NCBI GenBank assembly: GCA_903632075.3
Contig: CAHIKZ030005198.1
Span: forward strand, 1,003,001 to 1,067,000
Length of the DNA: 64,000 bases
DNA from: Acanthosepion pharaonis
Lineage: Eukaryota; Mollusca; Cephalopoda; Sepiida; Sepiidae
Direction: 5' to 3'
Both the position numbers and the translations under genes were made by a program. Below, in pieces: positions 41,431-52,890 of this stretch (positions within the stretch are counted from its first letter, which is position 1; every line of letters begins with the position of its first letter). The notes below the pieces were generated by a model. The model was not told where the DNA came from. It ran no database searches and worked only from the letters and a program-made list of their open reading frames with translations.

Positions 41431-41722
41431 CAGTGGCTCTCAAGCTTTTTTTTTACCCAATTTTCTTTTTTGGGGACCCCCATAAACATTCAATAAAAAA
41501 AAAAAATTTTTTTTTTTTACTCAGTTTATTTTTGCTAATAGATAAGTTTAGGAATTGTATTATAGAAGTAGTAAACATATATGCTTTATTTTGAAGTAAA
41601 ACTAATGGAAATAAAATTGTGTTTAACAACTAAATTCTATGGAACATTTACGTACACTAGTAAAAAAAACCCGTTTGTGTAAACCCCAGTAATGTTATAT
41701 AGATTCCACTTGAGAATCACTG
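41431..41722. mobile_element. hAT-type MITE, 292 bp
   Basis: CAGTGGCTCTCAAGC at the left and TTGAGAATCACTG at the right are hAT-like terminal inverted repeats (family form CAGTGGTTCTCAA). Flanks ATATAGAT / ACATAGAG agree at 6 of 8 positions, as for an old 8-bp target duplication. GGGGACCCCC near the left end is also common in hAT MITEs. Confidence 0.8.
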
Positions 41723-41730
41723 ACATAGAG

Positions 41731-42950
41731 GCTCAAATAAAGGCAACAAAGATGAGGAAACTGCTCTTAACGAACTAACATAACAATCATAACAATACCT
41801 CATCTTAGAAATTCAGATAGTTAAAAAGAAGAGAATAAGTTAGAAGACTGACATATGCTACTACCGAAATAGTAATTTAAAGATTAAATTGGTTCAAAAG
41901 AATCTTACTGTATTATATGCCAAGAGTATTTCTAAGTTTTTTTTTTTTTTTAATTGATTCATCTTAAGAAATACTCAGTGTCACTTCAGAATGTCCAATG
42001 ACCTAGGAACCCTGAGGATTGATCAAGAAGGTGATCTGAAAACAATTAAGTGCTGAATTCGGCCTTAAATGATGTCAGTGGGTGCACCAACATAAATGAA
42101 GAAGTGAATTCAGATGATTTTATTTTTAGGTGAGTATATCCTAAAACAACTAGATAATAGGAAGTCATATAAACACTGACCTAGACAGAAAAAAGAGAGA
42201 CAATACATCATATCCTTGCAAGAAAAAGGTTGAATTTTAGCTAACATTAATTTGATGAATCCAGAAGTGAACAAATGATTCTTTTACATATGAAAAATAG
42301 TCATATAGTAACATCTGATAAGACTAACATAAGAGCCTCATCATAATGATTATGTTAATGCTAATCTCATATCTGAAACTAAAGTCATATTTCAATGAAC
42401 AGCTTTGCTTTTTCTATTATCTAGGGATGATCAGTTTTAAATAACATGAGAGTTGTTTAGTTGTGACAAATGGTTCCTCACAACATGGAGCAATTTGATA
42501 GTGGTCAATAGCCACAAATCATTTTAATCATGTTTACTCGTAACCAATAAATAGTGGCTAGCAGGTGAAACAGATCTTAAGAACATCAAATTCCACATTA
42601 TATGTCAGGTTCCAACCTGATGACTTATGTTATTACCTTTAAAAAATAGAAAACAAAAAAAAAAAAAAACCAAGGGAAAAGCAATTCCAAAACACTGGGC
42701 AAAAGAGTTATGTACCTGAACTATTCTGTACTGGGGTCTACTTCATGGCTAAAGGAGATGTCAGTATTCAAATCCAGTATTGATATGATGATTTTAAAGG
42801 CAAGTAAGGTCACCCAATATGGCAAATTGGAACAACACAATCTTTCTCTGTACCATGTGACCTTGGATCAGATTTAACTAACATTAGTTTTGTAGTTGTA
42901 AAATGCAGGCAAAAAACAAATAAATATAAATTAATAGTCATATACAAAAA
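41731..42950. other. no recognised feature
   Basis: AT-rich DNA. A short perfect palindrome (TCAGGTTCCAACCTGA) lies at ~42606. Nothing else. Confidence 0.4.
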
Positions 42951-42954
42951 GAAT

Positions 42955-43165
42955 AAAAGAGAAAGAGAGAATAATAAAAGATAAAAAGAGAGAAGAAAAA
43001 GGAGAAAAATACATTGAAGAAAAAGAAAGAAAATGAGAGAGAGAGAGAGAAAATGAGAGAGAGAGAGAGAGAGAAAAGGAGAGAGAGAGAGAGAAAAGGA
43101 GAGAGAGAGAGAAAAGGAGAGAGAGAGAGAAGGAGAGAGAGAGAGAGAAGGAAAGTGAGAAAAAG
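42955..43165. repeat. (GA)n low-complexity tract
   Basis: AGAGAGAGAGAAAATGAGAG and GAGAGAAAAGGAGAGAG units. Minus-strand S/L/F-rich frames are artefacts. Confidence 0.95.
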
Positions 43166-43605
43166 AAAGCAAAGTGATTAGTTTTCTTGAAGCAAGTCAA
43201 GAGTGTTCAGAGTTGATCATTTAATAAAGAAATCTTTCATGACATTGGCACTAACACAAATTTGAATCTGATTCTATGAGAAAGTATCTGATCTTTGATA
43301 GCACAGATTTAAAAAGTATGTAATAAAAAAAAATATTGCAAAATCCCACAAATATATTTTCCAGGTGCCAAATACTATTTTATATAATTCTTATTTTAAC
43401 CAATGTAACAGCAGATTAAAAAAAAAGAAAAAGTAAATTCTATTTCATTCTTTAATTCATCACAGATCTTGTTTCTTATATCATTTTAATCTTAAAATCG
43501 ATTTTCAGAACTCATACTTTGTTTTTATAAAAGAAAGAAATTCATTCTAAATGATAAAACCTTTTATAGATTTGACTAGTTTGTATTTTTATTTGCTGAA
43601 TAAAA
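43166..43605. other. no recognised feature
   Basis: AT-rich DNA with no motif. Confidence 0.4.
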
Positions 43606-43607
43606 GA

Positions 43608-44262
43608 AATTCCACCGAAATGAAGTGTTGTGATTATATTGAATCTACTGCTAGGAAAGTTGGTTTGCTGTGTTGTGCCAGACAATTCTCCTTAGAATCC
43701 TTTTTACACATTTATAAACCTATTAATAGCCCAGGCATTGAATACTGCTGCCATATCTGGTCTAGTGCTCCTATTATATTTCAGATTCTTGATAAAATTC
43801 AAAGAAATGTCAGAGATGTAATCTATCCTGATATCTCAACTTCAGTCATTTTCTCACCAACATGATGTGGCTTCCCAACGTCTTTTCTACAAATATTTTC
43901 ATGACAATTGTTCTGATGAGTTTTCCTCCTTGGTAACTAGACTGCATGAATTTAAGTATACAACTAAATCAGCAACCAGGTCTCACCATTTTACTGTTGA
44001 ACTAGCTAGATGTAACTTAGTTCTATTCTAATAGTTTCTTTTATCAAGTTTCCTGCCTGTGGAAGTCCCTTCCTATTTCTTGCTTCCCTGATAACTACAT
44101 TAAAACATTAAATGCAACATTCTGTTTTCCTGAATTTTGTTCCTTTATTGTTTTTTTACTCACTTCTCTTTTACCTTCAGTACTTTCTGCATCTTAGTGG
44201 CATTATTGCCTTGCTTGGGGGTGAAATGATTAAAAGGAAAAAAAAAAAAAAAAAAAAATTTT
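43608..44262 (+). pseudogene. LINE RT C-terminal region to poly-A
   Basis: The frame 43551-43865 reads YIESTARKVGLLCCARQFSL, INSPGIEYCCHIWSSAP and QILDKIQRNVRDVIYPD. After a frameshift, TCTTTTCTACAAATATTTTC (FYKYFH), CTGCATGAATTTAAGTATAC (LHEFKY) and GAAGTCCCTTCCTATTTCTT follow. It ends with GCCTTGCTTGGGGGTGAAAT, GATTAAAAGG and poly-A at ~44262. It covers the whole 3' third of the element. Confidence 0.8.
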
Positions 44263-44845
44263 ATTCTAACATAAGAATGATTACAAAACTCCATAAATTC
44301 TAATGTAAAAAATCCCCCTTTTTTTTGTAGATGTATCACTTTCTAAGATAATATAACAGTTTGTAAATACAATTTCATGTGATGACAATTGTATGATTCT
44401 TTCATGTGCTGCAATAACTTTTTCAGGTTTCCATTTGACATTAAAAAACATCTTACTCAGTAGGAGAGCACTTGGCAATTACCAATGTAAATCAGTCTTT
44501 TGGAGGCCAAATATGACTAAGGAAATTCTTTGTAATCAGTAACTGAATTACAAAATGGAGAAGGCGGGGGTTTATATTAGACCATCATTCTTGCCAAGTA
44601 CACACTGTGCTTCATGCAAATAACTTCCTCCTAAGAAATAATAGTTTTCATCAAATACTGATTGGATGCAAGACACAAGATGGTAAATTCTTACTGCAAT
44701 CTGATATCAACAAAGAATAAAAAATATTCAGTGGCTAGTCTGCATTATCACTTTAGTATTTCTCAAGATAGGTAAGTGTTGGAGAGGTTGTTAACACAGA
44801 AAATAAAATGAGAAAGCTCTATTCATATTCTGTGAGGTTATTTAT
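44263..44845. other. no recognised feature
   Basis: AT-rich DNA with no recognised motif. Confidence 0.4.
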
Positions 44846-44849
44846 GTTC

Positions 44850-45350
44850 ACCTTAAGAAAGGCATGAATCCATTTCTCCCTGCAGTCAATGGAAATCAAT
44901 TCAAATTCTGTCTGACACAGTTTATCGTCATCTCACATTAATGTCATCAAGAAAGGCATGAATCCATTTCTCCCTGCACTCATTGAAAAAAACTCATAAT
45001 CTATCTGAGACCATTTGTTCACCATAGGAAAGACATAAATCTGTTTCACTCTGCACTCAATGGAAATCAATTCAAGTTCTCTCTGACACAGTTTATCTTC
45101 ATCTCACATTAATGTCTTTGAGAAAGGCATGAATCCACTTCTCCCTGCATTCATGGAACACAACCTCAGACAAATCTGAATTGTTCTTATATTCACTTTG
45201 CACTAATGTTCTTGGAAAAGGCATGAATCCACTTCTCCCTTCATTCATAGAAATAAACAGCCTCAGACAAATCTAAATTATTGTTATGTTCACTTCCCAC
45301 TAATGTCCTTGTAAAAAGCATGAATCCATTTCTACCTGCACTCATGGAAA
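44850..45350. repeat. ~94-bp tandem repeat built from a SINE-like core
   Basis: AAAGGCATGAATCCATTTCT or a close variant starts near 44859, 44953, 45029 (shorter unit), 45124, 45217 and 45315. The units contain CACATTAATGTC and CTCCCTGCACTCA(T)GGAAA. The AAAGGCATGAATCCA block resembles the family A body (GGAAAGGTATGAATCC). Confidence 0.75.
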
Positions 45351-45354
45351 ACAA

Positions 45355-45482
45355 CTCAAATTCAGGCCAAGTTTGTTTATCTTTATCATCAGTCCTATGA
45401 CCTGGATGGGGAACTGCATAGCTGTGTACCTGACCAGTTACATTGACATATCTGGGTTGAAAAGCTTGAGAGGAATTCATTC
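45355..45482 (-). repeat. SINE family C 3' part
   Basis: Reverse complement of 7080-7190: CAGTCCTATGACCTGGATGG, GTGTACCTGACCAGTTACAT and ATATCTGGGTTGAAAAGCTT. Confidence 0.6.
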
Positions 45483-45589
45483 ATAATGTTCTCACTTGCT
45501 TTCATTGTTTATAGTAGTATATGAAAGGAAAGTGTGTAGAATGTGGTCACTTTACCACACCACAGAGATTCCATCAGTAACTATGGCTT

Positions 45590-45927
45590 GTAGAGCAGAC
45601 TTTGGTAAAGCACAACATTCCCCAGGTTCGAAAACCACCGTGTTCCCCAGATTCCTCCACTTGCGACTTTTTCCTCTTCAAAAATCAAATCCCACTTGAA
45701 AGGAGCAAGATTTCAAGACACTGAGGCAATCCAAAAGAATGCAATGAGGCAGTTGCTCATTATCCAAAAAAAAAGAGCTCCAGGAATGCTTCTGTCAATG
45801 GAAACAACAATGGATAAAGTGTGCCATTTCAGAAGGGGAGTACTTCAAAGGAGATTAAATACTGAACTGATATGTAGTGTAGTTTTATTTTTATAGCACT
45901 AGTTCCAATACTTTTTGATCAGACCTT
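45590..45927 (+). pseudogene. mariner transposase C-terminal fragment with 3' TIR
   Basis: In broken frames: AKHNIPQVRKPPCSPDSSTC then DFFLF, the mariner block xPPYSPDLAPCDFFLF with the third catalytic Asp retained, then KSHLKGxRFQD-like residues (KGARFQDTEAIQKNAMRQLL) and, after a frameshift, FQECFCQWKQQWIKC and EGEYFKGD. The end AGTTCCAATACTTTTTGATC then AGACC reads as a 3' inverted-repeat end (GGTCTGATCAAAAAGTATTG on the other strand). The N-terminal half is missing. Confidence 0.75.
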
Positions 45928-46338
45928 GTATTTGTTAAGAGACATGAAATCAGGTTAAGCTTAATCCTTTGAGATCTAGTGTATGAAAAAAATATTCTTT
46001 GAACTGGTTTTTATTTCATTCTGGCTATGAATTGGATACTGATTCAAGACAATTCATAAATAGTGATGAAGGCAGTGAAAGAAATGGTTGTTTTCAAGTG
46101 GCCAACAAGATATTTCACCGATATGACATACGACATTGATGAGATGAGGAATATCTTGGAACCTGGGGGGAAAATGTGACATTTTCCATACAAAGATATC
46201 CCTCTTGAGAGCAAATAATGATTTGCATTACCCAAACTATGCATAATTGTTAATCAAAACACACTTTATCTACAAGTATTTTTTTCAGTTATTCTTATCT
46301 TTCTTTTGTACAATTGTCTAAGCAAAAAAGTTTCTTGG
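45928..46338. other. no recognised feature
   Basis: AT-rich DNA with no recognised motif. Confidence 0.4.
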
Positions 46339-46339
46339 T

Positions 46340-46775
46340 TTTTTAAAGCAAAATCATATATACAAATGTATAAAAGAAATGTTGCAATCATTATACAAAT
46401 GCATAAAAGAGATGTTGCAATCGTTATACAAATGCATAAAAGAGATGTTTCAATGATGTTTAATAGATGTTGAAATCATTATGCAAATGCATAAAAGAGA
46501 CATTGCAATTGTTATACAAATGCATAAAAGAGACGTTGCAATTGTTATACAAATGCATAATAGAGACGTTGCAATTGTTATACAAATGCATAATAGAGAC
46601 GTTGCAATTGTTATACAAATGCATAAAAGAGACGTTGCAATTGTTATACAAATGCATAATAGAGACGTTGCAATCGTTATACAAATGCATAAAAGAGACG
46701 TTGCAATCATTAAACAAATGTATAATGGAGATGTTGAAATCATTATGCAAATGTTTAAAGGTGACATTGCAATAT
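46340..46775. repeat. 33-bp minisatellite, ~13 units
   Basis: ATACAAATGCATAAAAGAGA plus CGTTGCAATTGTT repeats every 33 bp with outward decay. Because 33 is a multiple of three and the unit has no stop in four frames, four overlapping frames of ~100 codons stay open (11-residue repeats such as ETLQLLYKCIK). Confidence 0.9.
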
Positions 46776-47439
46776 TATTTATATTACTTTACAATAATAT
46801 AAACTGTAAATTCATGTAAAATTGTTTTTTTTAAGACTTATTAGAAAGTTCAAGTATTTAAAATGTATATTAAATTCTGAAAAATGTTCATAACATTAAT
46901 AGACATTTTTTATAAGCAACTTGGGATTTTGATCAGTACTTGGGTTGGCTTCATTTTTGCCTCAAAATTATGATGCTACTTGTTTAAATAGTTGCTGAAA
47001 TATTTTATGCTTCAGTCAAATTAGAAAAGAAAGAAAGACATTTCAATGGAATTAAACTGGTAGAATTAGTAGAATACAGTATAAAGTAATGATTTTTTAT
47101 TTTATGTTTTTCTCTTTTTTTTCAAGTAGTTTAATCCACACTGACATCAGCAGTAGAGTTGCTTAAGATTTCATGAAATTTGAGAACAGTTACTTAAAAA
47201 CAAAAATCAAGTTATTCTATAAATAATAAAGTACAAGTAGAGAAGCAGTTGTTGAAAAACATTAAATCTTTAAGTAGAAAAAACCTTCCTAAATTAAAAA
47301 TTCTCTAACAAAATAAAACATTATGCAAAGATGTAAACTTAATAGAATTGCATAAAATTAACAAAATTATTAAAAAACGAAACAAAAAAAAAAAAAAAAA
47401 ACATAAAATCCAATTAAAGAACTGTAATAAAAAGAAAGG

Positions 47440-47440
<1 letters not shown>
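46776..47440. other. no recognised feature
   Basis: AT-rich DNA with a poly-A at 47386-47400. Confidence 0.4.

Positions 47441-47442
<2 letters not shown>

Positions 47443-47505
<63 letters not shown>
47443..47505. repeat. (TA)n microsatellite
   Basis: About 30 TA units. Confidence 0.95.
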
Positions 47506-47507
<2 letters not shown>

Positions 47508-47724
47508 TTCTATTTGTAAATAGGAAAAAATGAATTAAAAACTTGTTTATCTGGAGTGAAAAAAGATAAGACTTTCTTCTCTGGGATAAGGATGAACTAA
47601 AAGAGGCACTGCTGGAAAGTGAAGAAATTGAAAGAAACTGTAGACATAAATCTTGTAAAAAATGTCTAAGTTAGGCTGATGAAGATTTCTTTTATTCTCT
47701 AAGGAATAGGGAAAATCCTCACAT

Positions 47725-47995
47725 AATAATATGACTGATTTGTTTTTTTTATGACTTATCAACCTTTTACAGGTTATTTAAAACCAAAATATATTTTTAG
47801 ATTGTAAATATTTTTTTTTTTTTGAGATAATAATAATTTACTGATACAAGTACTACTATTTAAGAAGGAGGAAAAGAGGTGGATTCACCTCTTTCCCAAA
47901 GGTATTTGTCCATAAGTAAATATAACAAACACTACTGGAATTGGAACTCAGCACTACAATTTCCAATTCCGAACCATTTTCCATTACACTATGTA
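47725..47995 (-). repeat. tRNA-headed SINE family A, 28 kb subfamily
   Basis: ACTTATCAACCTTTTACAGG, TTATTTAAAACCAAAATATA, ACCTCTTTCCCAAAGGTATT and ATTTCCAATTCCGAACCATT follow the copies at 28086 and 33925, but the head ends at CCATTACACTATGTATGGAT with no 5S part attached. Confidence 0.7.
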
Positions 47996-48101
47996 TGGAT
48001 TGTATAACTGAAGAAAGTTATAGAATAGATGGACTTCAAATGTTGTAGTAATAAAAAGAAAGAGAATGAGCTAAATATATTGTCATTCATAAAATAATAG
48101 A

Positions 48102-48180
48102 GACTTTGAAAGAGTTCATGTCATAATAGTATGTGATGGTAATAAATAAGAGTTCATGTCATAATAGTATGTTATGATTT
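48102..48180. repeat. short direct duplication
   Basis: AGTTCATGTCATAATAGTAT and GTGATG/GTTATG occur twice, ~42 bp apart. Confidence 0.6.
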
Positions 48181-48257
48181 TGAAAACAGTCAAATATTAA
48201 ATACTTTTGGATTTCTAGATCTACTGTTGATTGTATGTAGAGTGACTGATCAATTTA

Positions 48258-48785
48258 TGGGTGGGTCAAAAAGTAATGCGATTTGTTTTATTATATAAGA
48301 AATAAGGAACACAATCTAAAATAGTGTATATTAAGATACAGCTATACATCACAGGTTCACATCCCTACTTTTCAACATAGTGTTCCAACTACAAATGAGG
48401 GTATGTATCCCAGTTTTGTAAAACTCAGCTGGCTGCTGATGTAGCCAATTGCTTACAGTAGTTTTCAGTTCTTCATTACCACACTTAGCATCCTCAGACT
48501 TGCATCTCTTGGTACAATGAAAGAGGCTTTGAGGGGCAAACATCATGATGGTGAAGGAGATGTGAAAACTGCTGTAAGGGATAGGCTACATCAGCAGCCA
48601 CCTGAGTTTTACAAAGCTGGGATACATGCCCTCATTTGCAGGTGGAACATAGTCACCACGTCTTTCAATGATAATATGGAAAAGTAAGGATGTGCACTTG
48701 TGATGTATAGCTATGTCTTGAAGTACATTATGTTTGTGTTCCTTATATAATAAAACAAATTGCATTAATTTTTGACTCACCCTCA
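48258..48785. mobile_element. palindromic mariner derivative: two inverted 3' ends
   Basis: The ends TGGGTGGGTCAAAAAGTAAT and (complement) TGAGGGTGAGTCAAAAATTA are inverted repeats flanked by TA. Inside, both arms encode the same C-terminal transposase segment facing outward. The minus strand reads LHQQPAEFYKTGIHTLICSW; the plus strand reads LHQQPPEFYKAGIHALICRW, ending DNMEK. The element is therefore two copies of the mariner 3' half joined head to head at ~48545, with no 5' half or catalytic core. Confidence 0.8.
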
Positions 48786-48837
48786 TATATATTTTTGCAG
48801 AATTTTTTCTTTCTGTTTTTAATTCAGTCATATTATA

Positions 48838-49008
48838 TGAGGAAGTGCTGAAAAATTATTGGCTAAACACACTTTCCAAAATCTAACCAAACTTCAGAAT
48901 TTTTATTTGTGTGTTGTTTGAACATGAACGGTAAAAACTAAAGAAAGATTATGTTTGGTCAGATTTTGTGAAATGGATCAAGCCAATAACTCTTCAGCAC
49001 CCGCTCGT
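48838..49008. mobile_element. mariner-type MITE with ~50-bp TIRs
   Basis: GAGGAAGTGCTGAAAAATTA, TTGGCTAAACACACTTTCCA and AAATCTAACCAAAC are mirrored by GTTTGGTCAGATTTTGTGAA, ATGGATCAAGCCAATAACTC and TTCAGCACCCGC. The GTGCTGAAAAxTTxTTGGC end is a mariner-type terminus. Related to the MITE at 4631. Confidence 0.7.
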
Positions 49009-49630
49009 GAAACAAATGAAATTTACTTGAAAAATCATCTCCTTTCAGAATGATTAAAACCGTAAGTTTGACAGACTGCATGAGAATATTAACTTCCCTT
49101 CATCTACATGCCCTATTGGATATCAACAAACATTAAATTATATGCCAGTAAATGCACAGTATCTTTTTCTCTGTTTACAATCTCTTTTGGAACCAATATT
49201 ATAGCAGACAGAGACAAACAAGAGAATGGCTTAGATATCTAGTTTCTGTTGTCATTAGTGAGTCATGTATAAAAATTCTTCAGATTCTATTACTGAATAT
49301 TACATACTTTTTTTTCCTTGGTATATGTGGCTAGATTACGAAAAGAGCTTTCATATTTCATATGGAGCAAACATTGCCAGACAGTTTATTTTAAGTGGTT
49401 CTGAAATAATTATTGTCGTTGCTTGAATCAGCAAAAGAAACTAAACAAAATAAAGCAGAACACTAAAAATAATTAAATGCTGCTATATAAAAAGAATCTT
49501 TGCTTTTTCCCCCTTTTTATTACTTACACAAATGAACAACTATACTAGTTTGCATAAGTATGTGTCACTAGTAAGAACAAGAGACTAATTACAAATGAAA
49601 GCACAGAAGTGAAATTTACAGATTAAAAAT
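49009..49630. other. no recognised feature
   Basis: AT-rich DNA. Nothing recognised. Confidence 0.4.
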
Positions 49631-49631
49631 A

Positions 49632-49785
49632 TGGATGGACATGTAGTGTAGCAGTTATCAGCACACAAAATGAAATCGGCATGCTAAGTTCAAATTCTGG
49701 TCAAATTCATTGAATTTATTTATTCACAAATGCCCTTGAGAAAGATAAGAATCCATTTTTTCTCCTCTTGGTTATGGGTTAGTGA
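49632..49785 (+). repeat. tRNA-headed SINE family A copy, truncated
   Basis: GGACATGTAGTGTAGCAGTT (head), CATGCTAAGTTCAAATTCTG (box B), CCCTTGAGAAAGATAAGAAT and CTCCTCTTGGTTATGGGTTA. Confidence 0.7.
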
Positions 49786-50520
49786 AAAGTTACAGCCCAT
49801 TCTGCAAAATCTGGCCAAATTTCTAAATATATTTTTTAGGCGATTGGCTCTCTTCATCAAGATCTCTTGCTCTAGATATATGCACTGCTACTATGGTTTC
49901 AGAATATGTGGTGCACCTTCAAACTTTATAGAATGCAGGGCTTGTGAGGGAATTGTGGAAAGTTACAAATCACCCCACTTCCCAACATCTGACCAAATTA
50001 CCAAACTGCAGATTTGTGGAGTGGAAGGTTTCCTTGGTACCTGGCTTTCACCCTAAGGCAGGATATAACACAAGGTCAATTTTGTGTGGGGAGCACATAA
50101 ACATATGTATGCATAGAGGCCAAGGATAAAAATTACCCAGTCCCTATGACCAGTGACATGCTGGAGTTGATATTCCACTGACCCCCCACCACTCTTAGTA
50201 CAATGAGGAAGGTTATGTTGCAAGGTTGGAATCTCCAGGAGTGGGTGCCTTCTCCCATATAAAATGAGGACCACAGTTTTGGGCCAAAAGAGAAGTTCTG
50301 TGCCAGGTAAATATGGCAAGAAGGGTGTCTTGGTGAAGCTGTGAACTTTTTGGCACAATGTCATACCTACAATGTAAATCCATTGCTAATGGTTTTAATA
50401 TAAAATTGCATTGAAAATCAATGTCAAAAAAAAAAAAAAAAAAATCAGGAAGATTTCATTGGTCCTGATAGAATCAATTGATTATATGTATAATTTTTTT
50501 TTTTTAACACCAGCATTATT
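49786..50520. other. no firm feature; mariner-TIR-like stretches
   Basis: GTGAAAAGTTACAGCCCATT with TGCAAAATCTGGCCAAATTT, and GTGGAAAGTTACAAATCACC with CAACATCTGACCAAATTACC, resemble mariner-type ends in the same orientation. 50050-50370 is less AT-rich with a 103-codon minus frame of unknown nature. Confidence 0.35.
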
Positions 50521-50524
50521 ACTT

Positions 50525-50960
50525 ATTTACACTATTTACATTGTTTGAACTGTGGTCCTCATTTGTCATATTCACAACGTTTTGACTGTTTTATGCTCTG
50601 GCCTTTTTTGGGTTTATAAATCCCCAAAATTGATTCACTGATGTCCACGAGGCCCAATGGATAAAAGCTTTGGTTAAAGTAATCTGGTAACCTCACCCAA
50701 ACAGTTGTGAATTCAATACCTGGCCACAACAGAAGTGCACAAAAAACTTGGAGAGTTAAGTTACTAAAGGGAATTAACTGAAACTGAGATATCCAAAAAA
50801 GGCATGGCATGTGGAACTAGAACAGTCTATCCCCATGGACTAAATAAAGGGTTCGGTTTGAAATTTCAATGTATATCACCTGAAAAGGGCCAAAGCATAC
50901 AAAATTGTGAATATGACAATAAAGATGAGGAAAACAGTCCGAATAGTGTAAATAGTGTTT
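50525..50960 (+). mobile_element. foldback element with tRNA-like core, copy 1
   Basis: The left arm TTTACACTATTTACATTGTT ... CAACGTTTTGACTGTTTTAT, GCTCTGGCC is mirrored by GGCCAAAGCATACAAAATTG ... AGTCCGAATAGTGTAAATAG. The core has CCCAATGGATAAAAGCTTTG and GTTGTGAATTCAATACCTGG, a tRNA-like head with a box-B-like segment, then AACTAGAACAGTCTATCCCC and AATAAAGGGTTCGGTTTG. Colinear with the minus-strand copy at 61445. Confidence 0.75.
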
Positions 50961-51175
50961 TATGTTATTGTTAAATTTGCTAAAGTTCATACTTATTTTT
51001 ATTTTATATTATTTTCTTCCCAAGTACTTTTGAATGTTACTACATTGTTTTCAAGGATTGTTCTGTATGTATTTACACCACTGATTTTTGATTCACATTT
51101 GATGGAACCAACTTCAAGTCACTCAAGGTGATGTCATATAAATGGTCAAATTTCTTATATATATATATATATGTG

Positions 51176-51362
51176 TGTGTATAGAAGGGTGCATCATAAA
51201 GTTTCTATAGAGTCTGACATATTTTGTTAGACTTTTATCCACTGGGGCACAAGGGTTCAGTTTGAAATTCCAACATATATCACTTGACAAAAACTGGAAT
51301 GTACAACAGCCGAAATGTCATGAATATAACAAAGTCTGAACAATGTAAATAGTGTAATTAGT
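51176..51362 (+). mobile_element. foldback element right arm, with upstream repeat
   Basis: 51248-51362 (CAAGGGTTCAGTTTGAAATT, CCAACATATATCACTTGACA, CAACAGCCGAAATGTCATGA) is a lone right arm. It follows GAAGGGTGCATCATAAAGTT, TCTATAGAGTCTGACATATT, TTGTTAGACTTTT, a ~60-bp sequence repeated at 55840-55895 just after the Penelope-like pseudogene. Confidence 0.6.
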
Positions 51363-51364
51363 CA

Positions 51365-52420
51365 CAATATATAAATATAGACAGTGTTATTACATTGAGT
51401 TATAAATAACTTCTGTTTTAGAATTGGTTCCTGAAAATGGAAACTAATTATGACTCAATTAGATAGCACCAACTAACTTTTATTGAATTGATACATTTAT
51501 AGCAAACAAAATGCTAAATCGAAGACAAATCTTTCAAACATTTGTTCATCATAGTCAAAATTTAATTCCTCAGAAAATTCCCATTAAACAAGTGAAAAAA
51601 AAAAAACCCAAACCAAATATGATTTCATTTCCATTTTAACTGGAATAACATAGATTTACTTATGCCTTTTTCTTTAACCAAAACGATTTCTAATCTCTTT
51701 GCAAACATGAAACTTGAGGTTCCATCACACATCTCTTAGCAAGGCTCATATAACAACATACGCATCTCAGAGGAAAACATCGTTCTTGATTTTCAAACAA
51801 GGTAATCTAATCTTTCTAAAACCTATTCAGGAACATACAGATTGCACTCTAAGTTGGGTAAAGATTCATCCAGGCAGTTTGCAAAGAAATGTATAATCTA
51901 TTAGTACATGTATTTTTGTAAATAATTTGAAGTGGTGTAGTGGGTGCCCCAGTGATATTGTACTTCTGTAGTGAATTTGATTCTAACTGGTGCACCATAC
52001 TTATAGCATTATTGCCAAACTAACAATTTGGAGATAATGAAATCAAACAAGTACAATTTAAATATCTGGCAAGTATTTTTAACAGAAGACAGAAAGTGCA
52101 ATACTGAAATCTGCAGGCTTATTGGGATAGAGAAAGATGTCTTCCAAAAACTAAACAAAGTATTAAGAAACAGAAAAATTTTGTTAGAAACAAAGAAAAG
52201 AGTATAGAACTTTTACATGATATTTAGTCAATAATTTTGGTACTCACAGCCTGAAAGGTGATGAATTATTATAAATAATTTTACCTTGATCTTAGATTGC
52301 TGTATTTTCTTTAAAGCACCTTAGCATTTATTTTTTTTTTTTTTACTATATTTTTCATTTAAGGTGCAAAATTCTATTTTTATATACCTGTATATATATC
52401 TTTATATAATGAATTTTAAA
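51365..52420. other. no recognised feature
   Basis: AT-rich DNA. The 60-codon frame at 51714-51896 has no recognised domain. Confidence 0.4.
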
Positions 52421-52423
52421 TGA

Positions 52424-52890
52424 TTTACAGTAGCTAGGAGTAGTAAGGATGCACAGTTAAACATTGGGTTAAATAGCAAGGTATACTAGGCTCTTTTAGC
52501 CTTGGATAGCAACCAGTCCAGGTGAAGAAATATTCTGAATTCAAAACTGGAATTTTCTTTTTATATATTTGTTGGTATTTACAAAATACAATTGATCTTT
52601 TTTTTAAAAATGATTTTCAGTAGCTAGGAGTAGTAAGAATGTGCAGTTAAGCATTGGATTAAATAGCATAGTAGACTAGGCTCTTTAGCCTTGGATAGTA
52701 GTCACTCTAGGCAAAGGACTACACTAAATTCAAAACTGTGGAGAAAGCAACAGCAAACTACTCCATTATCTTTCCCAAGAAGCCATAGCAATTCACAGCT
52801 AATAAAGAAAAATGAGTTTGTGGAAAGCCATGATACCCTACGTCCTGAACGGATATGGCATTATATTAGGGAGGTGGGGAAAGAAAGTGG
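52424..52890 (+). repeat. two SINE family A 3' halves in tandem
   Basis: AGTAGCTAGGAGTAGTAAGG ... GCAACCAGTCCAGGTGAAGA is followed by a second AGTAGCTAGGAGTAGTAAGA unit. The second continues GAATGAGTTTGTGGA-like and CGGATATGGCATTATATTAG, as in the full copy at 57700. tRNA-like heads are absent. Confidence 0.6.

Noticed and set aside
46450..46819. Four overlapping ~100-codon frames with 11-residue repeats
   Set aside because: They follow from a 33-bp tandem repeat lacking stops. No evidence for one frame over another.
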